DNA of 64,000 nucleotides from Superficieibacter sp. 1612_C1. GTDB lineage: Bacteria > Pseudomonadota > Gammaproteobacteria > Enterobacterales > Enterobacteriaceae. Below are positions 48,306 to 58,202 of the stretch, one piece after another (position 1 is the stretch's first letter; each line of letters starts with the position of its first letter). The DNA lies in the NCBI RefSeq assembly GCF_015234305.1, contig NZ_JADGMI010000004.1:310001-374000 (forward strand), given 5' to 3'. The notes below the pieces were generated by a model. That model was not told where the DNA came from and ran no database searches. It saw only the letters and a program-made list of their open reading frames with translations. A program made the position numbers and the translations under genes.

Positions 48306-50216
48306 ATGTCATCCGATATCAAGATCAGAGTGCAAAGCTTTGGTCGTTTCCTCAGCAACATGGTGATGCCAAATATCGGCGCGTTTATCGCGTGGGGTAT
48401 TATCACCGCGTTATTTATTCCAACAGGGTGGTTGCCTAACGAAACGCTGGCGAAACTGGTTGGCCCGATGATCACCTATCTGCTGCCGCTGCTCATCGGT
48501 TATACCGGTGGACGTCTGGTAGGCGGCGACCGTGGCGGCGTGGTGGGTGCGATTACCACTATGGGCGTTATCGTCGGTGCAGATATGCCGATGTTCCTCG
48601 GCGCGATGATTGCCGGTCCGCTGGGCGGCTGGGCGATCAAACGCTTTGATATGTGGGTAGACGGTAAGATCAAGTCCGGTTTTGAAATGCTGGTGAATAA
48701 CTTCTCCGCTGGCATCATCGGTATGATCCTTGCGATTCTGGCCTTCCTCGGCATCGGCCCTGCGGTTGAAGTCCTGTCCAAAGTTCTGGCGGCAGGCGTT
48801 AACTTCATGGTGGTGCATGAAATGCTGCCGCTGGCGTCTATCTTTGTTGAACCGGCGAAAATCCTGTTCCTCAATAACGCCATCAACCACGGTATCTTCT
48901 CGCCGCTGGGTATTCAGCAGTCTCACGATCTCGGCAAGTCTATCTTCTTCCTGATCGAAGCTAACCCGGGTCCGGGGATGGGCGTTCTGCTGGCGTACAT
49001 GTTCTTTGGTCGCGGCAGCGCTAAACAGTCTGCGGGCGGCGCGGCTATCATTCACTTCCTGGGTGGTATCCACGAAATCTACTTCCCGTATGTGCTGATG
49101 AATCCGCGTCTGCTGCTTGCCGTTATCCTCGGCGGTATGACTGGCGTGTTCACCCTGACCATGCTGAACGGCGGTCTGGTGTCTCCGGCTTCTCCGGGCT
49201 CCATCCTGGCCGTGCTGGCGATGACGCCGAAAGGGGCTTATTTTGCTAACATCGCCGCTATCCTTGCCGCGCTGATTGTCTCCTTCGTAGTCTCCGCTAT
49301 CCTGCTGAAAACCAGCAAAGTGAAAGAAGAAGACGATATTGAAGCGGCAACCCGTCGCGTACAGGACATGAAAGCCCAGTCTAAAGGCGCAACGCCGCTG
49401 GCAACGGGCGATGTGACTAACGACCTGAGCCACGTGCGTAAAATCATCGTGGCCTGCGACGCCGGTATGGGTTCCAGCGCTATGGGCGCGGGCGTACTGC
49501 GTAAGAAAGTGCAGGATGCTGGGCTAAGCAATATCTCTGTTACCAACAGCGCGATTAACAGCCTGCCGCCGGATGTTGACCTGGTCATCACCCACCGCGA
49601 TCTGACCGAGCGCGCGATGCGCCAGGTTCCGCAGGCGCAGCATATTTCGCTGACCAACTTCCTCGACAGTGGCCTGTATACCAGCCTGACCGAGCGTCTG
49701 GTGGCGGCACAGCGTCATACGGACAACGAAGTTAAGGTTCGCTCCAGCTTGCAGGACAGCTTTGATCAGCCGGATAGCAACCTGTTCCAACTGGGCGCGG
49801 AGAATATCTTCCTCGGTCGCACTGCCGCAACCAAAGAAGAAGCGATTCTGTTTGCCGGTGAGCAACTGGTGAAAGGCGGCTACGTTGAACCTGAATACGT
49901 TCAGGCGATGCTGGACCGCGAGAAGCTGACCTCGACCTATCTGGGCGAATCCATCGCCGTACCGCACGGTACGATCGAAGCGAAAGACCGCGTGCTGAAA
50001 ACCGGTGTGGTATTCTGCCAGTATCCGCAGGGTGTTCGCTTCGGTGAAGACGAAGATGACATCGCCCGTCTGGTGATTGGTATCGCCGCTCGTAATAACG
50101 AGCACGTTCAGGTGATTACCAGCCTGACCAATGCGCTGGATGACGAAACGGTCATCGAACGTCTGACGCACACCCAGAGCGTTGACGAAGTGCTGGCGCT
50201 GCTGGCAGGCAGATAA
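48306..50216 (+). CDS. mtlA: Mannitol-specific PTS enzyme IICBA
   Basis: 636-residue phosphotransferase permease that imports and phosphorylates D-mannitol to mannitol-1-phosphate. Domains in order: membrane IIC (about 1-340, with the GGIHEIYFPY motif), IIB (phospho-Cys in IIVACDAGMGSS, about 384), and IIA (phospho-His in GESIAVPHGTIEA, about 553). It starts MSSDIKIRVQSFGRFLSNMV like the E. coli protein. First gene of mtlADR. Confidence 0.98.
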   Translation: MSSDIKIRVQSFGRFLSNMVMPNIGAFIAWGIITALFIPTGWLPNETLAKLVGPMITYLLPLLIGYTGGRLVGGDRGGVVGAITTMGVIVGADMPMFLGAMIAGPLGGWAIKRFDMWVDGKIKSGFEMLVNNFSAGIIGMILAILAFLGIGPAVEVLSKVLAAGVNFMVVHEMLPLASIFVEPAKILFLNNAINHGIFSPLGIQQSHDLGKSIFFLIEANPGPGMGVLLAYMFFGRGSAKQSAGGAAIIHFLGGIHEIYFPYVLMNPRLLLAVILGGMTGVFTLTMLNGGLVSPASPGSILAVLAMTPKGAYFANIAAILAALIVSFVVSAILLKTSKVKEEDDIEAATRRVQDMKAQSKGATPLATGDVTNDLSHVRKIIVACDAGMGSSAMGAGVLRKKVQDAGLSNISVTNSAINSLPPDVDLVITHRDLTERAMRQVPQAQHISLTNFLDSGLYTSLTERLVAAQRHTDNEVKVRSSLQDSFDQPDSNLFQLGAENIFLGRTAATKEEAILFAGEQLVKGGYVEPEYVQAMLDREKLTSTYLGESIAVPHGTIEAKDRVLKTGVVFCQYPQGVRFGEDEDDIARLVIGIAARNNEHVQVITSLTNALDDETVIERLTHTQSVDEVLALLAGR

Positions 50217-50227
50217 GTAACGTTTGG

Positions 50228-50311
50228 CCGCGCTTCTGTGGAGGCGCGGTTCTGACTCTCTCCCTTTGGGAGAGGGTTAGGGTGAGGTAAGCGCCTCACC
50301 CCAGCCCTCTC
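50228..50311. repeat. Palindromic repeat cluster between mtlA and mtlD
   Basis: A first stem pairs CCGCGC (50228-50233) with GCGCGG (50244-50249). A second pairs CTCTCCC (50258-50264) with GGGAGAG (50268-50274). A longer alternative pairs the GAGGGTTAGGGTGAGG block with CCTCACCCCAGCCCTC (ending about 50309). The 18-base unit at 50294-50311 recurs exactly at 56473-56490. It resembles a dispersed enterobacterial palindromic repeat and may set mtlA/mtlD ratios. Confidence 0.72.
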
Positions 50312-50340
50312 GGGTAAAAACATTGAGAAAGGTTATTTCT

Positions 50341-51489
50341 ATGAAAGCATTACATTTTGGCGCAGGTAACATCGGTCGTGGCTTTATTGGCAAACTGCTT
50401 GCCGACGCGGGGATCGCCCTGACATTCGCTGATGTAAACCAGGTGGTTCTCGACGCCCTGAATGCCCGTCATAGCTATCAGGTTCACGTGGTCGGTGAAA
50501 ATGAGCAGGTGGATACCGTGTCCGGCGTGAATGCCGTTAGCAGCATTGGTGACGAGGTAGTGGATTTGATCGCCCAGGTCGATCTGGTCACTACCGCCGT
50601 GGGTCCGGTGGTGCTTGAGCGTATCGCCCCGGCCATTGCTAAAGGTCTGGTGAAACGTAAAGCACAGGGCGTCTCTGCGCCGCTGAACATTATCGCCTGT
50701 GAGAATATGGTGCGCGGCACTACCCAGCTAAAAGGCCACGTCTTTGCCGCGCTGGCGGAAGAAGATAAGGCCTGGGTTGAAGAGCATGTCGGCTTCGTTG
50801 ACTCCGCCGTTGACCGCATCGTGCCGCCGTCCGCCTCCGCGACCAACGATCCGCTGGAAGTGACCGTCGAAACCTTCAGCGAATGGATTGTTGATAAAAC
50901 CCAGTTTAAAGGCGACCTGCCGACCATTCCAGGTATGGAACTCACCGACAATCTGATGGCCTTCGTAGAACGTAAACTGTTCACCCTGAATACCGGCCAC
51001 GCCATCACCGCCTACCTCGGCCAACTCGCCGGGCACCAGACCATTCGCGACGCCATTCTGGATGAAAAAATCCGCACCGTGGTACAGGGCGCGATGGAAG
51101 AGAGCGGCGCGGTGCTGATCAAGCGCTACGGCTTCGATGCCGGGAAGCACGCGGCCTATATTCACAAAATTCTTGGCCGTTTCGAGAACCCGTACCTGAA
51201 AGATGATGTTGAGCGCGTAGGCCGCCAGCCGCTGCGTAAACTGAGCGCGGGCGATCGTTTGATCAAACCACTGCTGGGTACTTTAGAGTATCATCTGCCG
51301 CACGCCAACCTGGTGAAAGGGATTGCCGCTGCGATGCATTACCGCAGCGAACAAGATCCGCAAGCGCAGGAACTGGCCGCACTGATCGATGCAAAAGGTC
51401 CGCAGGACGCGCTCGCGCAGCTTTCTGGCCTTGATGCTAACAGCGAAGTCGTTGAGAAAGCCGTGGCTGAATACAGCGCCACCAAATGA
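50341..51489 (+). CDS. mtlD: Mannitol-1-phosphate 5-dehydrogenase
   Basis: 382-residue NAD-dependent long-chain dehydrogenase that converts mannitol-1-phosphate to fructose-6-phosphate. The Rossmann motif [15 protein letters not shown] is at the N-terminus; the catalytic KxxxxNxxH-type region is around [19 protein letters not shown] (about 205-223). The start at 50341 gives the E. coli length; the frame is open a few codons further upstream. Its stop overlaps the mtlR start (ATGA). Confidence 0.97.
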   Translation: MKALHFGAGNIGRGFIGKLLADAGIALTFADVNQVVLDALNARHSYQVHVVGENEQVDTVSGVNAVSSIGDEVVDLIAQVDLVTTAVGPVVLERIAPAIAKGLVKRKAQGVSAPLNIIACENMVRGTTQLKGHVFAALAEEDKAWVEEHVGFVDSAVDRIVPPSASATNDPLEVTVETFSEWIVDKTQFKGDLPTIPGMELTDNLMAFVERKLFTLNTGHAITAYLGQLAGHQTIRDAILDEKIRTVVQGAMEESGAVLIKRYGFDAGKHAAYIHKILGRFENPYLKDDVERVGRQPLRKLSAGDRLIKPLLGTLEYHLPHANLVKGIAAAMHYRSEQDPQAQELAALIDAKGPQDALAQLSGLDANSEVVEKAVAEYSATK

Positions 51490-52076
51490 TCACCGATCTG
51501 GCGCAGGTTACTCTGCGCCAACCTTTTAGATTGTCAGATATGCAGGCAATAATGGAAGAAACCCAGGCCTTTGAAAATCGTGTGCTTGAGCGTCTGAATG
51601 CTGGCAAAACCGTAAGAAGCTTTTTAATTGCCGCCGTTGAACTCCTCACCGAAGCGGTCAATATTCTGGTTATGCAGGTATTCCGCAAAGACGACTACGC
51701 GGTGAAATATGCGGTTGAACCGCTGCTGGACGGTAATGGTCCGCTGGGCGATCTCTCCGTGCGTCTGAAGCTTATCTACGGCCTTGGCGTGATAAGCCGA
51801 CCTGAGTATGAAGATGCTGAGCTGCTGATGGCACTGCGCGAAGAGCTGAATCACGACGGTAACGAATATACCTTTACCGACGACGAGATCCTCGGACCGT
51901 TTGGCGAGCTGCACTGCGTGACCGCCCTCCCCCCGGCTCCCCAGTTTGACGACAGCGATGCGGAACTTCTGGCGATGCAAATCCAGCGTTATCAGCAGGT
52001 TGTACGTTCTACGATGGTACTTTCCCTGACCGAGCTGATCTCCCGCATCAGCTTAAAAAAAGCCTTTCAGAAGTAA
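51486..52076 (+). CDS. mtlR: MtlR, mannitol operon repressor
   Basis: 196-residue repressor of the MtlR/YggD family, which lacks a classic helix-turn-helix. The conserved core [65 protein letters not shown] and [14 protein letters not shown] is intact; the first ~15 residues differ from E. coli. The ATGA overlap with mtlD indicates translational coupling. In E. coli it lowers mtl expression by an incompletely understood mechanism. Confidence 0.96.
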   Translation: MITDLAQVTLRQPFRLSDMQAIMEETQAFENRVLERLNAGKTVRSFLIAAVELLTEAVNILVMQVFRKDDYAVKYAVEPLLDGNGPLGDLSVRLKLIYGLGVISRPEYEDAELLMALREELNHDGNEYTFTDDEILGPFGELHCVTALPPAPQFDDSDAELLAMQIQRYQQVVRSTMVLSLTELISRISLKKAFQK

Positions 52077-52133
52077 CCTTGCGCGCATTGGTGTATCCTT
52101 AGCGCAATCACCCTGATTCAGAGTCAATTTGTT

Positions 52134-52496
52134 ATGAAAGAAGTCGAAAAGAACGAAATTAAACGCCTTAGCGATCGCCTCGATCTCATCCGCCACCAGC
52201 AGGCCGATCTGTCGCTGGTTGAGGACGCGGAAAAATACGCCGAGCTGGAAAAAGAGAAAGCGACCCTGGAAACGGAAATCGCCCGCCTGCGTGAAGTTCA
52301 CGGCCAGAAGCTGAGTGTCGAAGCGCAAAAGCTGAGTAAATTACCGTTCCGCCGCGCCATCACTAAAAAAGAGCAGGCCGATATGGGCAAGCTGAAGAAA
52401 AGCGTCCGCGGGCTGATTGTCGTGCATCCCATGACTGCGCTGGGGCGTGAGATGGGGCTGAAAGAAGTGACGGGGTTTGCGAAAAACGAATTCTGA
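52134..52496 (+). CDS. yibL: YibL, ribosome-associated small protein
   Basis: 120-residue charged protein (DUF2810) beginning [27 protein letters not shown] coiled-coil-like helix of about 60 residues rich in Glu/Lys/Leu is followed by a basic region ([21 protein letters not shown]) and a conserved end ([20 protein letters not shown]). The E. coli protein has been reported with ribosomes, but its role is not defined. It has its own leader after mtlR. Confidence 0.93.
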   Translation: MKEVEKNEIKRLSDRLDLIRHQQADLSLVEDAEKYAELEKEKATLETEIARLREVHGQKLSVEAQKLSKLPFRRAITKKEQADMGKLKKSVRGLIVVHPMTALGREMGLKEVTGFAKNEF

Positions 52497-52506
52497 TCCT
52501 TTGCCT

Positions 52507-52539
52507 GGTAAGCACAATGCCACTGTATTGTGCTTATCC
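52507..52539 (+). terminator. yibL terminator-like hairpin
   Basis: Long stem: TAAGCACAAT (52509-52518) pairs with ATTGTGCTTA (52527-52536), flanked by extra GG/CC pairs, starting 11 bases after the yibL stop. The following sequence is AT-rich but has no pure T-run. Confidence 0.65.
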
Positions 52540-52636
52540 CTGATAAAAATAATAACGACCTCATCGAAATATCATGGCTGGCATTCTATCTAAGCTAAAA
52601 AGCTATAAGCCTGGCTTATAAACTGCTCCCTTTCTT

Positions 52637-52651
52637 ATTGGCCCTACCAAT
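52637..52651. promoter_or_regulatory. LldR operator-like site O1
   Basis: ATTGG-N5-CCAAT, a perfect palindrome with a GGxxxACC-type core suited to the FadR/LldR class of GntR regulators, upstream of the expected lldP promoter. Confidence 0.6.
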
Positions 52652-52761
52652 CCCCCGCCCAACCCTCCCACACTTCACAATTCCTTAATTTTCACTCACA
52701 CATACGTTGCTTACCCATAACATTTAGTTAACCTTTGAGTGTCGTAACCCTAAACCCTCAT

Positions 52762-52775
52762 ATTGGCAGGACCAC
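52762..52775. promoter_or_regulatory. LldR operator-like site O2
   Basis: ATTGG-N5-CCA(C), imperfect second palindrome centred 125 bases after O1. E. coli lldP has O1 and O2 about 127 bases apart, on either side of the promoter, allowing repression by looping. Confidence 0.55.
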
Positions 52776-52850
52776 CTTTACACAGAATGTGACGCAGCAA
52801 TGAGCGCAGACTCACTGTGCTGGCGTAACGGTGGGCCTCAGGAGACCTGC

Positions 52851-54506
52851 ATGAACCTTTGGCAACAGAACTACGATCCGGCCGGTAACATTTGGCTCTC
52901 AAGCCTCATCGCTTCGCTCCCGATTCTCTTTTTCTTTTTTGCGCTAATAAAGCTCAAGCTGAAAGGCTATCTTGCGGCAACCTATACCGTGATTATCGCC
53001 CTGCTGGTAGCGCTGTTCTTCTACAAAATGCCGGTCGATCGTGCGCTGGCCTCGGTGGTGTACGGCTTCTTCTATGGCCTGTGGCCGATTGCCTGGATCA
53101 TCATCGCGGCGGTCTTTGTTTATAAGATTTCGGTGAAAACCGGCCAGTTCGACATTATCCGCTCCTCGATTCTGTCGATTACGCCGGACCAGCGTCTGCA
53201 AATGCTGATTGTCGGCTTCTCTTTCGGCGCGTTTCTGGAAGGCGCGGCGGGCTTTGGCGCGCCGGTGGCGATTACCGCCGCGCTGCTGGTCGGCCTCGGC
53301 TTTAATCCGCTGTATGCCGCCGGGCTGTGCCTGATAGTAAACACCGCGCCGGTGGCCTTTGGCGCGATGGGCATTCCGATTCTGGTCGCCGGACAGGTGA
53401 CGGGACTGGACAGTTTTGAAATTGGCCAGATGGTTGGTCGCCAGTTGCCGTTCCTGACCATTATCGTGCTGTTCTGGATCATGGCGATTATGGACGGCTG
53501 GCGTGGGGTGAAAGAGACGTGGCCTGCGGTGATGGTGGCGGGCGGCTCGTTTGCCATCGCCCAGTATTTAAGCTCTAACTTTATCGGCCCGGAATTGCCG
53601 GACATCATCTCTTCGCTGGTGTCGCTGGTCTGCCTGACGTTGTTCCTTAAACGCTGGAAGCCGGTACGAATTTTCCGCTTTGGCGATATGGGGGCGGCGC
53701 AGGTCGATCCTTCGATTGAGCGCATCCGCTACACGCCTGGGCAGATCCTGCGTGCCTGGTCGCCGTTTCTGTTTCTGACCGCGACGGTCACCCTGTGGAG
53801 CATCCCGCCGTTTAAAGCGCTGTTCGCGCCCGGCGGCGCGATGTACGACTGGGTGATCAACATCCCGGTACCGTTCCTCGACAAGCTGGTTGCCCGTATG
53901 CCGCCAGTAGTCCACGAAGCCACCGCGTATGCTGCGGTATATAAATTCGACTGGTTCTCGGCCACCGGCACGGCGATCCTGTTTGCCGCGTTCTTGTCTA
54001 TCCTTTGGTTAAAGATGAAGCCGGTTGCGGCACTGCATACCTTTGGCAGCACGCTGAAAGAACTGGCGTTACCGATTTACTCGATTGGCATGGTGCTGGC
54101 CTTCGCGTTTATCTCGAACTACTCCGGCCTGTCGTCCACGCTGGCGCTGGCTCTGGCGCATACCGGCCACGCGTTTACCTTCTTCTCGCCGTTCCTCGGC
54201 TGGCTGGGGGTATTCCTGACCGGTTCGGATACGTCGTCGAACGCGCTGTTCGCCGCGCTTCAGGCCACCGCTGCGCAACAGATCGGGGTATCGGACATTC
54301 TGCTGGTCGCCGCTAACACCACCGGTGGCGTCACCGGCAAGATGATTTCTCCGCAGTCCATCGCCATTGCCTGTGCGGCGGTGGGGCTGGTCGGGAAGGA
54401 GTCAGATCTGTTCCGCTTTACCGTCAAACACAGCCTGATTTTCACCTGTATGGTGGGCGTAATCACCACGCTTCAGGCCTATGTCTTAACCTGGATGATC
54501 CCGTGA
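52851..54506 (+). CDS. lldP: L-lactate permease
   Basis: 551-residue inner-membrane proton symporter for L-lactate (also D-lactate and glycolate in E. coli), with about twelve to fourteen hydrophobic segments. It begins [22 protein letters not shown] as in E. coli. Highly conserved blocks are [21 protein letters not shown] and [19 protein letters not shown]. The ATG at 52851 follows AGGAG; the frame is open to 52800 without support. Overlaps lldR by GTGA. Confidence 0.97.
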   Translation: MNLWQQNYDPAGNIWLSSLIASLPILFFFFALIKLKLKGYLAATYTVIIALLVALFFYKMPVDRALASVVYGFFYGLWPIAWIIIAAVFVYKISVKTGQFDIIRSSILSITPDQRLQMLIVGFSFGAFLEGAAGFGAPVAITAALLVGLGFNPLYAAGLCLIVNTAPVAFGAMGIPILVAGQVTGLDSFEIGQMVGRQLPFLTIIVLFWIMAIMDGWRGVKETWPAVMVAGGSFAIAQYLSSNFIGPELPDIISSLVSLVCLTLFLKRWKPVRIFRFGDMGAAQVDPSIERIRYTPGQILRAWSPFLFLTATVTLWSIPPFKALFAPGGAMYDWVINIPVPFLDKLVARMPPVVHEATAYAAVYKFDWFSATGTAILFAAFLSILWLKMKPVAALHTFGSTLKELALPIYSIGMVLAFAFISNYSGLSSTLALALAHTGHAFTFFSPFLGWLGVFLTGSDTSSNALFAALQATAAQQIGVSDILLVAANTTGGVTGKMISPQSIAIACAAVGLVGKESDLFRFTVKHSLIFTCMVGVITTLQAYVLTWMIP

Positions 54507-55279
54507 TAATCATGCCTAAACGCCTGGCAGACGATGTTGCCGACCGTCTGCGGGCCATGATCGAAGAACAACAGCTGGAGGCGGGTATGCGTTTGCCCGC
54601 CGAACGCCAGCTCGCCGTCCAGCTTGGGGTCTCGCGTAATTCTCTGCGCGAGGCCATTGCGCGGCTTAACAGCGAAGGGCTGCTGTTGAGCCGTCGCGGT
54701 GGCGGCACGTTTGTTCGCTGGCAGCATGAAAGCTGGACTGAACAAAATATCGTTCAGCCGCTAAAAATGCTGCTGGCGGATGACCCGGACTACAGCTTTG
54801 ACATCCTGGAAGCGCGTCATGCGATTGAAGCCAGCACCGCCTGGCATGCGGCGCTGCGTGCGACCAGCGTGGACAAAGAGAAGATTAAACTTTGCTTTGA
54901 AGCCACGCTCGGCGATGACCCGGATCTGGCCTCGCAGGCAGATGTCCGTTTTCACCTCGCGATTGCCGAGGCTTCCCATAACGTCGTGCTGCTGCAAACC
55001 ATGCGCGGCTTTTTTGACCTGTTACAGTCCTCTGTTAAACAGAGCCGCCAGCGCATGTATCTGGTTCCGCCCGTTTTCGCCTGCCTGACCGAACAGCATC
55101 AGGCGGTGATGGAGGCGATCCTCGCCGGTGACGCCGATGGCGCACGCAAGGCGATGATGGCTCATCTCAAATTCGTCCATACCACGATTAAACGTTTCGA
55201 TGAAGATCAGGCCCGCCAGGCGCGTATTACCCGCCTGCCCGGCGATCAGAACGATAATTCAAGGGAGAACAAATCATGA
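54503..55279 (+). CDS. lldR: LldR, GntR-family regulator of lactate use
   Basis: 258-residue FadR-subfamily regulator. The winged helix is [47 protein letters not shown] (about 9-55), followed by [10 protein letters not shown]. The C-terminal FCD ligand domain has metal-ligand positions in [24 protein letters not shown] and [10 protein letters not shown]. In E. coli it represses lldPRD without L-lactate and activates with it. It uses a GTG start overlapping the lldP stop. Confidence 0.96.
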   Translation: MIIMPKRLADDVADRLRAMIEEQQLEAGMRLPAERQLAVQLGVSRNSLREAIARLNSEGLLLSRRGGGTFVRWQHESWTEQNIVQPLKMLLADDPDYSFDILEARHAIEASTAWHAALRATSVDKEKIKLCFEATLGDDPDLASQADVRFHLAIAEASHNVVLLQTMRGFFDLLQSSVKQSRQRMYLVPPVFACLTEQHQAVMEAILAGDADGARKAMMAHLKFVHTTIKRFDEDQARQARITRLPGDQNDNSRENKS

Positions 55280-56466
55280 TTATTTCCGCCGCCAGCGACT
55301 ATCGCGCTGCCGCTCAACGCATCCTGCCGCCGTTTCTGTTCCACTATATCGATGGCGGTGCCTATGCCGAATATACCCTGCGCCGCAACGTCGAAGATTT
55401 GTCGCAGATCGCCCTGCGTCAGCGCGTGCTGAAGAACATGTCCGATCTGAGCCTTGAGACCACGCTGTTTAATGAAAAGCTCTCTATGCCGGTAGCGCTA
55501 GCTCCGGTCGGGCTGTGCGGGATGTACGCCCGTCGGGGGGAAGTACAGGCCGCGGCAGCGGCGGACGCGAAAGGCATTCCGTTTACGCTTTCCACCGTGT
55601 CGGTGTGCCCGATTGAGGAGGTCGCGCCGACCATCAAGCGTCCCATGTGGTTCCAGCTCTACGTCCTGCGCGATCGCGGTTTTATGCGCAACGCGCTGGA
55701 GCGGACAAAGGCGGCGGGCTGCTCCACACTGGTCTTCACTGTGGATATGCCAACGCCGGGCGCGCGTTATCGTGACGCTCACTCCGGCATGAGCGGCGCA
55801 AACGCCGCGATGCGCCGTTACTGGCAGGCAGTGACTCACCCGCAGTGGGCATGGGATGTCGGCGTTAACGGTCGTCCGCATGATTTAGGGAACATCTCGG
55901 CCTACCTCGGTAAGCCGACCGGGCTGGAGGATTATATCGGCTGGCTGGCTAATAACTTCGATCCCTCTATCTCCTGGAAAGACCTGGAGTGGATCCGCGA
56001 GTTCTGGGACGGGCCGATGGTGATCAAAGGGATCCTTGACCCGGAAGATGCCCGCGACGCGGTGCGCTTTGGCGCGGACGGGATCGTGGTTTCCAATCAC
56101 GGTGGTCGCCAGCTCGACGGCGTACTCTCCTCCGCGCGCGCCCTGCCCGCTATTGCCGACGCGGTAAAAGGTGATATCGCGATCCTCGCCGACAGCGGTA
56201 TCCGCAACGGCCTGGATGTGGTGCGGATGATCGCCCTGGGTGCGGATACCGTGCTGCTTGGTCGCGCGTATCTTTATGCGCTGGCGACGCACGGGCAGGC
56301 GGGCGTCGCCAATCTGCTGAATCTGATTGAGAAAGAGATGCGGGTGGCAATGACGCTGACCGGGGCGAAGTCGATTAAAGAGATCACTCAGGATTCGCTG
56401 GTGCGTGAGCTGGGCAAAGCGCTGCCCAACGCCCTGGCACCAATGACGCACGGAGATGCGGCGTAA
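55276..56466 (+). CDS. lldD: L-lactate dehydrogenase (quinone-linked, FMN)
   Basis: 396-residue membrane-associated FMN enzyme of the alpha-hydroxy-acid oxidase family that oxidises L-lactate to pyruvate, passing electrons to quinone. Motifs: [15 protein letters not shown] near the N-terminus, FQLYVLRDR (about 127), FMN lysine in [12 protein letters not shown] (about 250), active His and Arg in [11 protein letters not shown] (about 272-282), and [13 protein letters not shown] (about 305). ATGA overlap with lldR; last gene of the operon. Confidence 0.97.
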   Translation: MIISAASDYRAAAQRILPPFLFHYIDGGAYAEYTLRRNVEDLSQIALRQRVLKNMSDLSLETTLFNEKLSMPVALAPVGLCGMYARRGEVQAAAAADAKGIPFTLSTVSVCPIEEVAPTIKRPMWFQLYVLRDRGFMRNALERTKAAGCSTLVFTVDMPTPGARYRDAHSGMSGANAAMRRYWQAVTHPQWAWDVGVNGRPHDLGNISAYLGKPTGLEDYIGWLANNFDPSISWKDLEWIREFWDGPMVIKGILDPEDARDAVRFGADGIVVSNHGGRQLDGVLSSARALPAIADAVKGDIAILADSGIRNGLDVVRMIALGADTVLLGRAYLYALATHGQAGVANLLNLIEKEMRVAMTLTGAKSIKEITQDSLVRELGKALPNALAPMTHGDAA

Positions 56467-56472
56467 TTCCCC

Positions 56473-56504
56473 CCTCACCCCAGCCCTCTCCCTCAGGGAG
56501 AGGG
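56473..56504. repeat. Palindromic repeat unit after lldD
   Basis: Perfect stem CCCTCTCCC (56484-56492) with GGGAGAGGG (56496-56504) and a TCA loop. Its first 18 bases are identical to 50294-50311 in the mtlA-mtlD spacer. It probably also acts as the lldD 3'-end structure. Confidence 0.75.
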
Positions 56505-56669
56505 AGCCGTCTGTACACGGTACGCTGAACCAGCTCTCCACGCTGCCGGGAGGCAGATACAGGTTATGGATGATGGCTGATTTCTGGCAAACGTGCGCAG
56601 TGCGGAGGATATACCCAGCCAGTAATAAATGGGGTGTCTCACTGCGGAGAAGAGAAAATATCTGCTATT

Positions 56670-56694
56670 CTGCCCCCGCAATTTAAGGGGGCAG
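56670..56694 (+). promoter_or_regulatory. Hairpin covering the trmL ribosome site
   Basis: CTGCCCCC (56670-56677) pairs perfectly with GGGGGCAG (56687-56694), immediately before the trmL ATG. The Shine-Dalgarno-like AGGGGG lies in the right arm, so the site would be sequestered in the folded mRNA. A possible -10 (TATTCT) just upstream would put the transcript start at or near the hairpin. Confidence 0.6.
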
Positions 56695-56695
56695 T

Positions 56696-57169
56696 ATGCT
56701 GAACATCGTTTTATTCGAACCGGAAATCCCGCCGAATACCGGGAATATTATCCGTTTATGCGCCAATACCGGCTTTCGTCTGCACATCATTGAGCCAATG
56801 GGCTTTGCCTGGGACGATAAGCGCCTGCGTCGCGCCGGGCTGGATTACCATGAATTTACCGCCGTCACGCGGCATCACGATTATGCCGCCTTTGTTGAAG
56901 CCGAAAAGCCGCAGCGCCTGTTTGCGTTAACCACCAAGGGCACGCCGGCGCACAGCGCGGTAAGCTATCAGGATGGGGATTATCTGATGTTCGGCCCGGA
57001 AACCCGCGGCCTGCCTGCCAGCATTCTTGATGCCTTACCGGCGGAGCAAAAAATTCGTATTCCGATGATGCCGGACAGCCGCAGCATGAATTTGTCGAAC
57101 GCGGTATCGGTGGTGGTGTATGAAGCCTGGCGACAACTGGGGTATCCGGGCGCGGTGTTAAGAGCCTGA
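56696..57169 (+). CDS. trmL: TrmL, tRNA (cytidine/uridine-34-2'-O)-methyltransferase
   Basis: 157-residue SPOUT-class enzyme that 2'-O-methylates the wobble base of tRNA-Leu isoacceptors. Short form with only the knotted catalytic domain: [24 protein letters not shown] at the start, the cofactor-binding knot blocks [10 protein letters not shown] (about 98) and [29 protein letters not shown] (about 120-148). Formerly yibK. It has its own promoter region and is followed by a REP pair and convergent cysE. Confidence 0.97.
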   Translation: MLNIVLFEPEIPPNTGNIIRLCANTGFRLHIIEPMGFAWDDKRLRRAGLDYHEFTAVTRHHDYAAFVEAEKPQRLFALTTKGTPAHSAVSYQDGDYLMFGPETRGLPASILDALPAEQKIRIPMMPDSRSMNLSNAVSVVVYEAWRQLGYPGAVLRA

Positions 57170-57190
57170 TATTGACCGGGCTGCGCATAA

Positions 57191-57289
57191 TGCCGGGCGG
57201 CACTACGTTTGCCCGGCCTACAAAAGCGCCATATCATCAGGCATACGATCATCGGTCCGTAGGCCCGGTAAGCGCAGCGCCACCGGGCA
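57191..57289. repeat. REP pair between trmL and cysE
   Basis: Opposed REP elements at 57191-57221 and 57259-57289 between two convergent genes, likely protecting both 3' ends. Confidence 0.88.
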
Positions 57290-57309
57290 CCTGCGCAGGA
57301 AGGCGGGCG

Positions 57310-58128
57310 TTAAATCCCGTCCCCGTACTCAAACCCGTTATGTGAGCTAAAGTGCTGGTCCATATCCATTGCCGGCTTATCCGACTCGGGTTTACCGACG
57401 ATACGCGCCGGAACGCCAGCGGCGGTGGTATGCGGCGGAACAGGCTGTAATACCACAGAGCCTGCACCAATTTTCGCGCCGCGCCCGACTTCAATGTTGC
57501 CGAGGATTTTTGCGCCCGCGCCAATCATCACGCCTTCGCGGATTTTCGGGTGGCGGTCGCCGCTGGTTTTACCAGTCCCGCCTAACGTGACCGATTGCAG
57601 AATGGAGACATCGTTTTCAATCACTGCCGTCTCACCCACCACAATCCCGGTCGCGTGATCGAGCATGATCCCGTGACCAATCATTGCCGCCGGATGAATA
57701 TCGACCTGGAATGAAACCGACACCTGATTTTGCAGGAAAATAGCCAGCGCCTGACGGCCCTGATGCCACAGCCAGTGGCCGATGCGGTAGGCCTGAAGCG
57801 CGTGAAACCCTTTCAGATACAGTAGCGGCGTGGAGTATTTATCCACCGCCGGATCGCGGGTGCGAACGGCCTGGATGTCGCAGGCGGCGGAGGCAATCAT
57901 CTCCGGGTCCGCTGCATATGCCTCTTCCACCACTTCACGGATGGCGATGGCGGGCATGATCGGCGACGCCAGTTTATTCGCCAGCATATAGCTTAATGCA
58001 CTGCCAAGATTTTCATGCTTCAGTAACGTCGCGTGATAAAAACTGGCCAGCATCGGCTCGCACTCGGCCAGCGCTCTTGCTTCGGATTTAATATTGTTCC
58101 AGACGATATCCAGTTCTTCACACGGCAT
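57310..58128 (-). CDS. cysE: Serine O-acetyltransferase
   Basis: 272-residue enzyme making O-acetyl-L-serine from serine and acetyl-CoA, the first step of cysteine synthesis, feedback-inhibited by cysteine. The N-terminal helical domain (MPCEELDIVWNNIKSEARALAECEP) is followed by a left-handed beta-helix of hexapeptide repeats: DIHPAAMIGHGIMLDHATGI (catalytic His), GGTGKTSGDRHPKIREGVMIGAGAKI. The C-terminus FEYGDGI is intact. The start at 58128 matches the family; the frame is open to 58278 inside gpsA-proximal sequence. Confidence 0.97.
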   Translation of the reverse strand: MPCEELDIVWNNIKSEARALAECEPMLASFYHATLLKHENLGSALSYMLANKLASPIMPAIAIREVVEEAYAADPEMIASAACDIQAVRTRDPAVDKYSTPLLYLKGFHALQAYRIGHWLWHQGRQALAIFLQNQVSVSFQVDIHPAAMIGHGIMLDHATGIVVGETAVIENDVSILQSVTLGGTGKTSGDRHPKIREGVMIGAGAKILGNIEVGRGAKIGAGSVVLQPVPPHTTAAGVPARIVGKPESDKPAMDMDQHFSSHNGFEYGDGI

Positions 58129-58202
58129 TGCTGACTCCAGCGGATATAGACGATCGGCCAGTTCTCTGCTGACCGTATCTGAGATAACAGTATTCCCTAC
58201 GA

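Larger units (their letters stand above)
52540..52850. promoter_or_regulatory. lldP upstream control region
   Basis: No gene was recognised between the yibL hairpin and lldP. Two LldR-operator-like palindromes (listed separately) flank the expected promoter. An AT-rich stretch around 52685-52735 probably holds ArcA-type direct repeats, which control lld in E. coli, but I could not align them with confidence. AGGAG precedes the lldP start. Confidence 0.6.

Noticed and set aside
48411..49433. 340-codon reverse frame opposite mtlA
   Set aside because: Shadow of the mtlA membrane domain; Arg/Gln/His-rich with no hydrophobic or motif structure.
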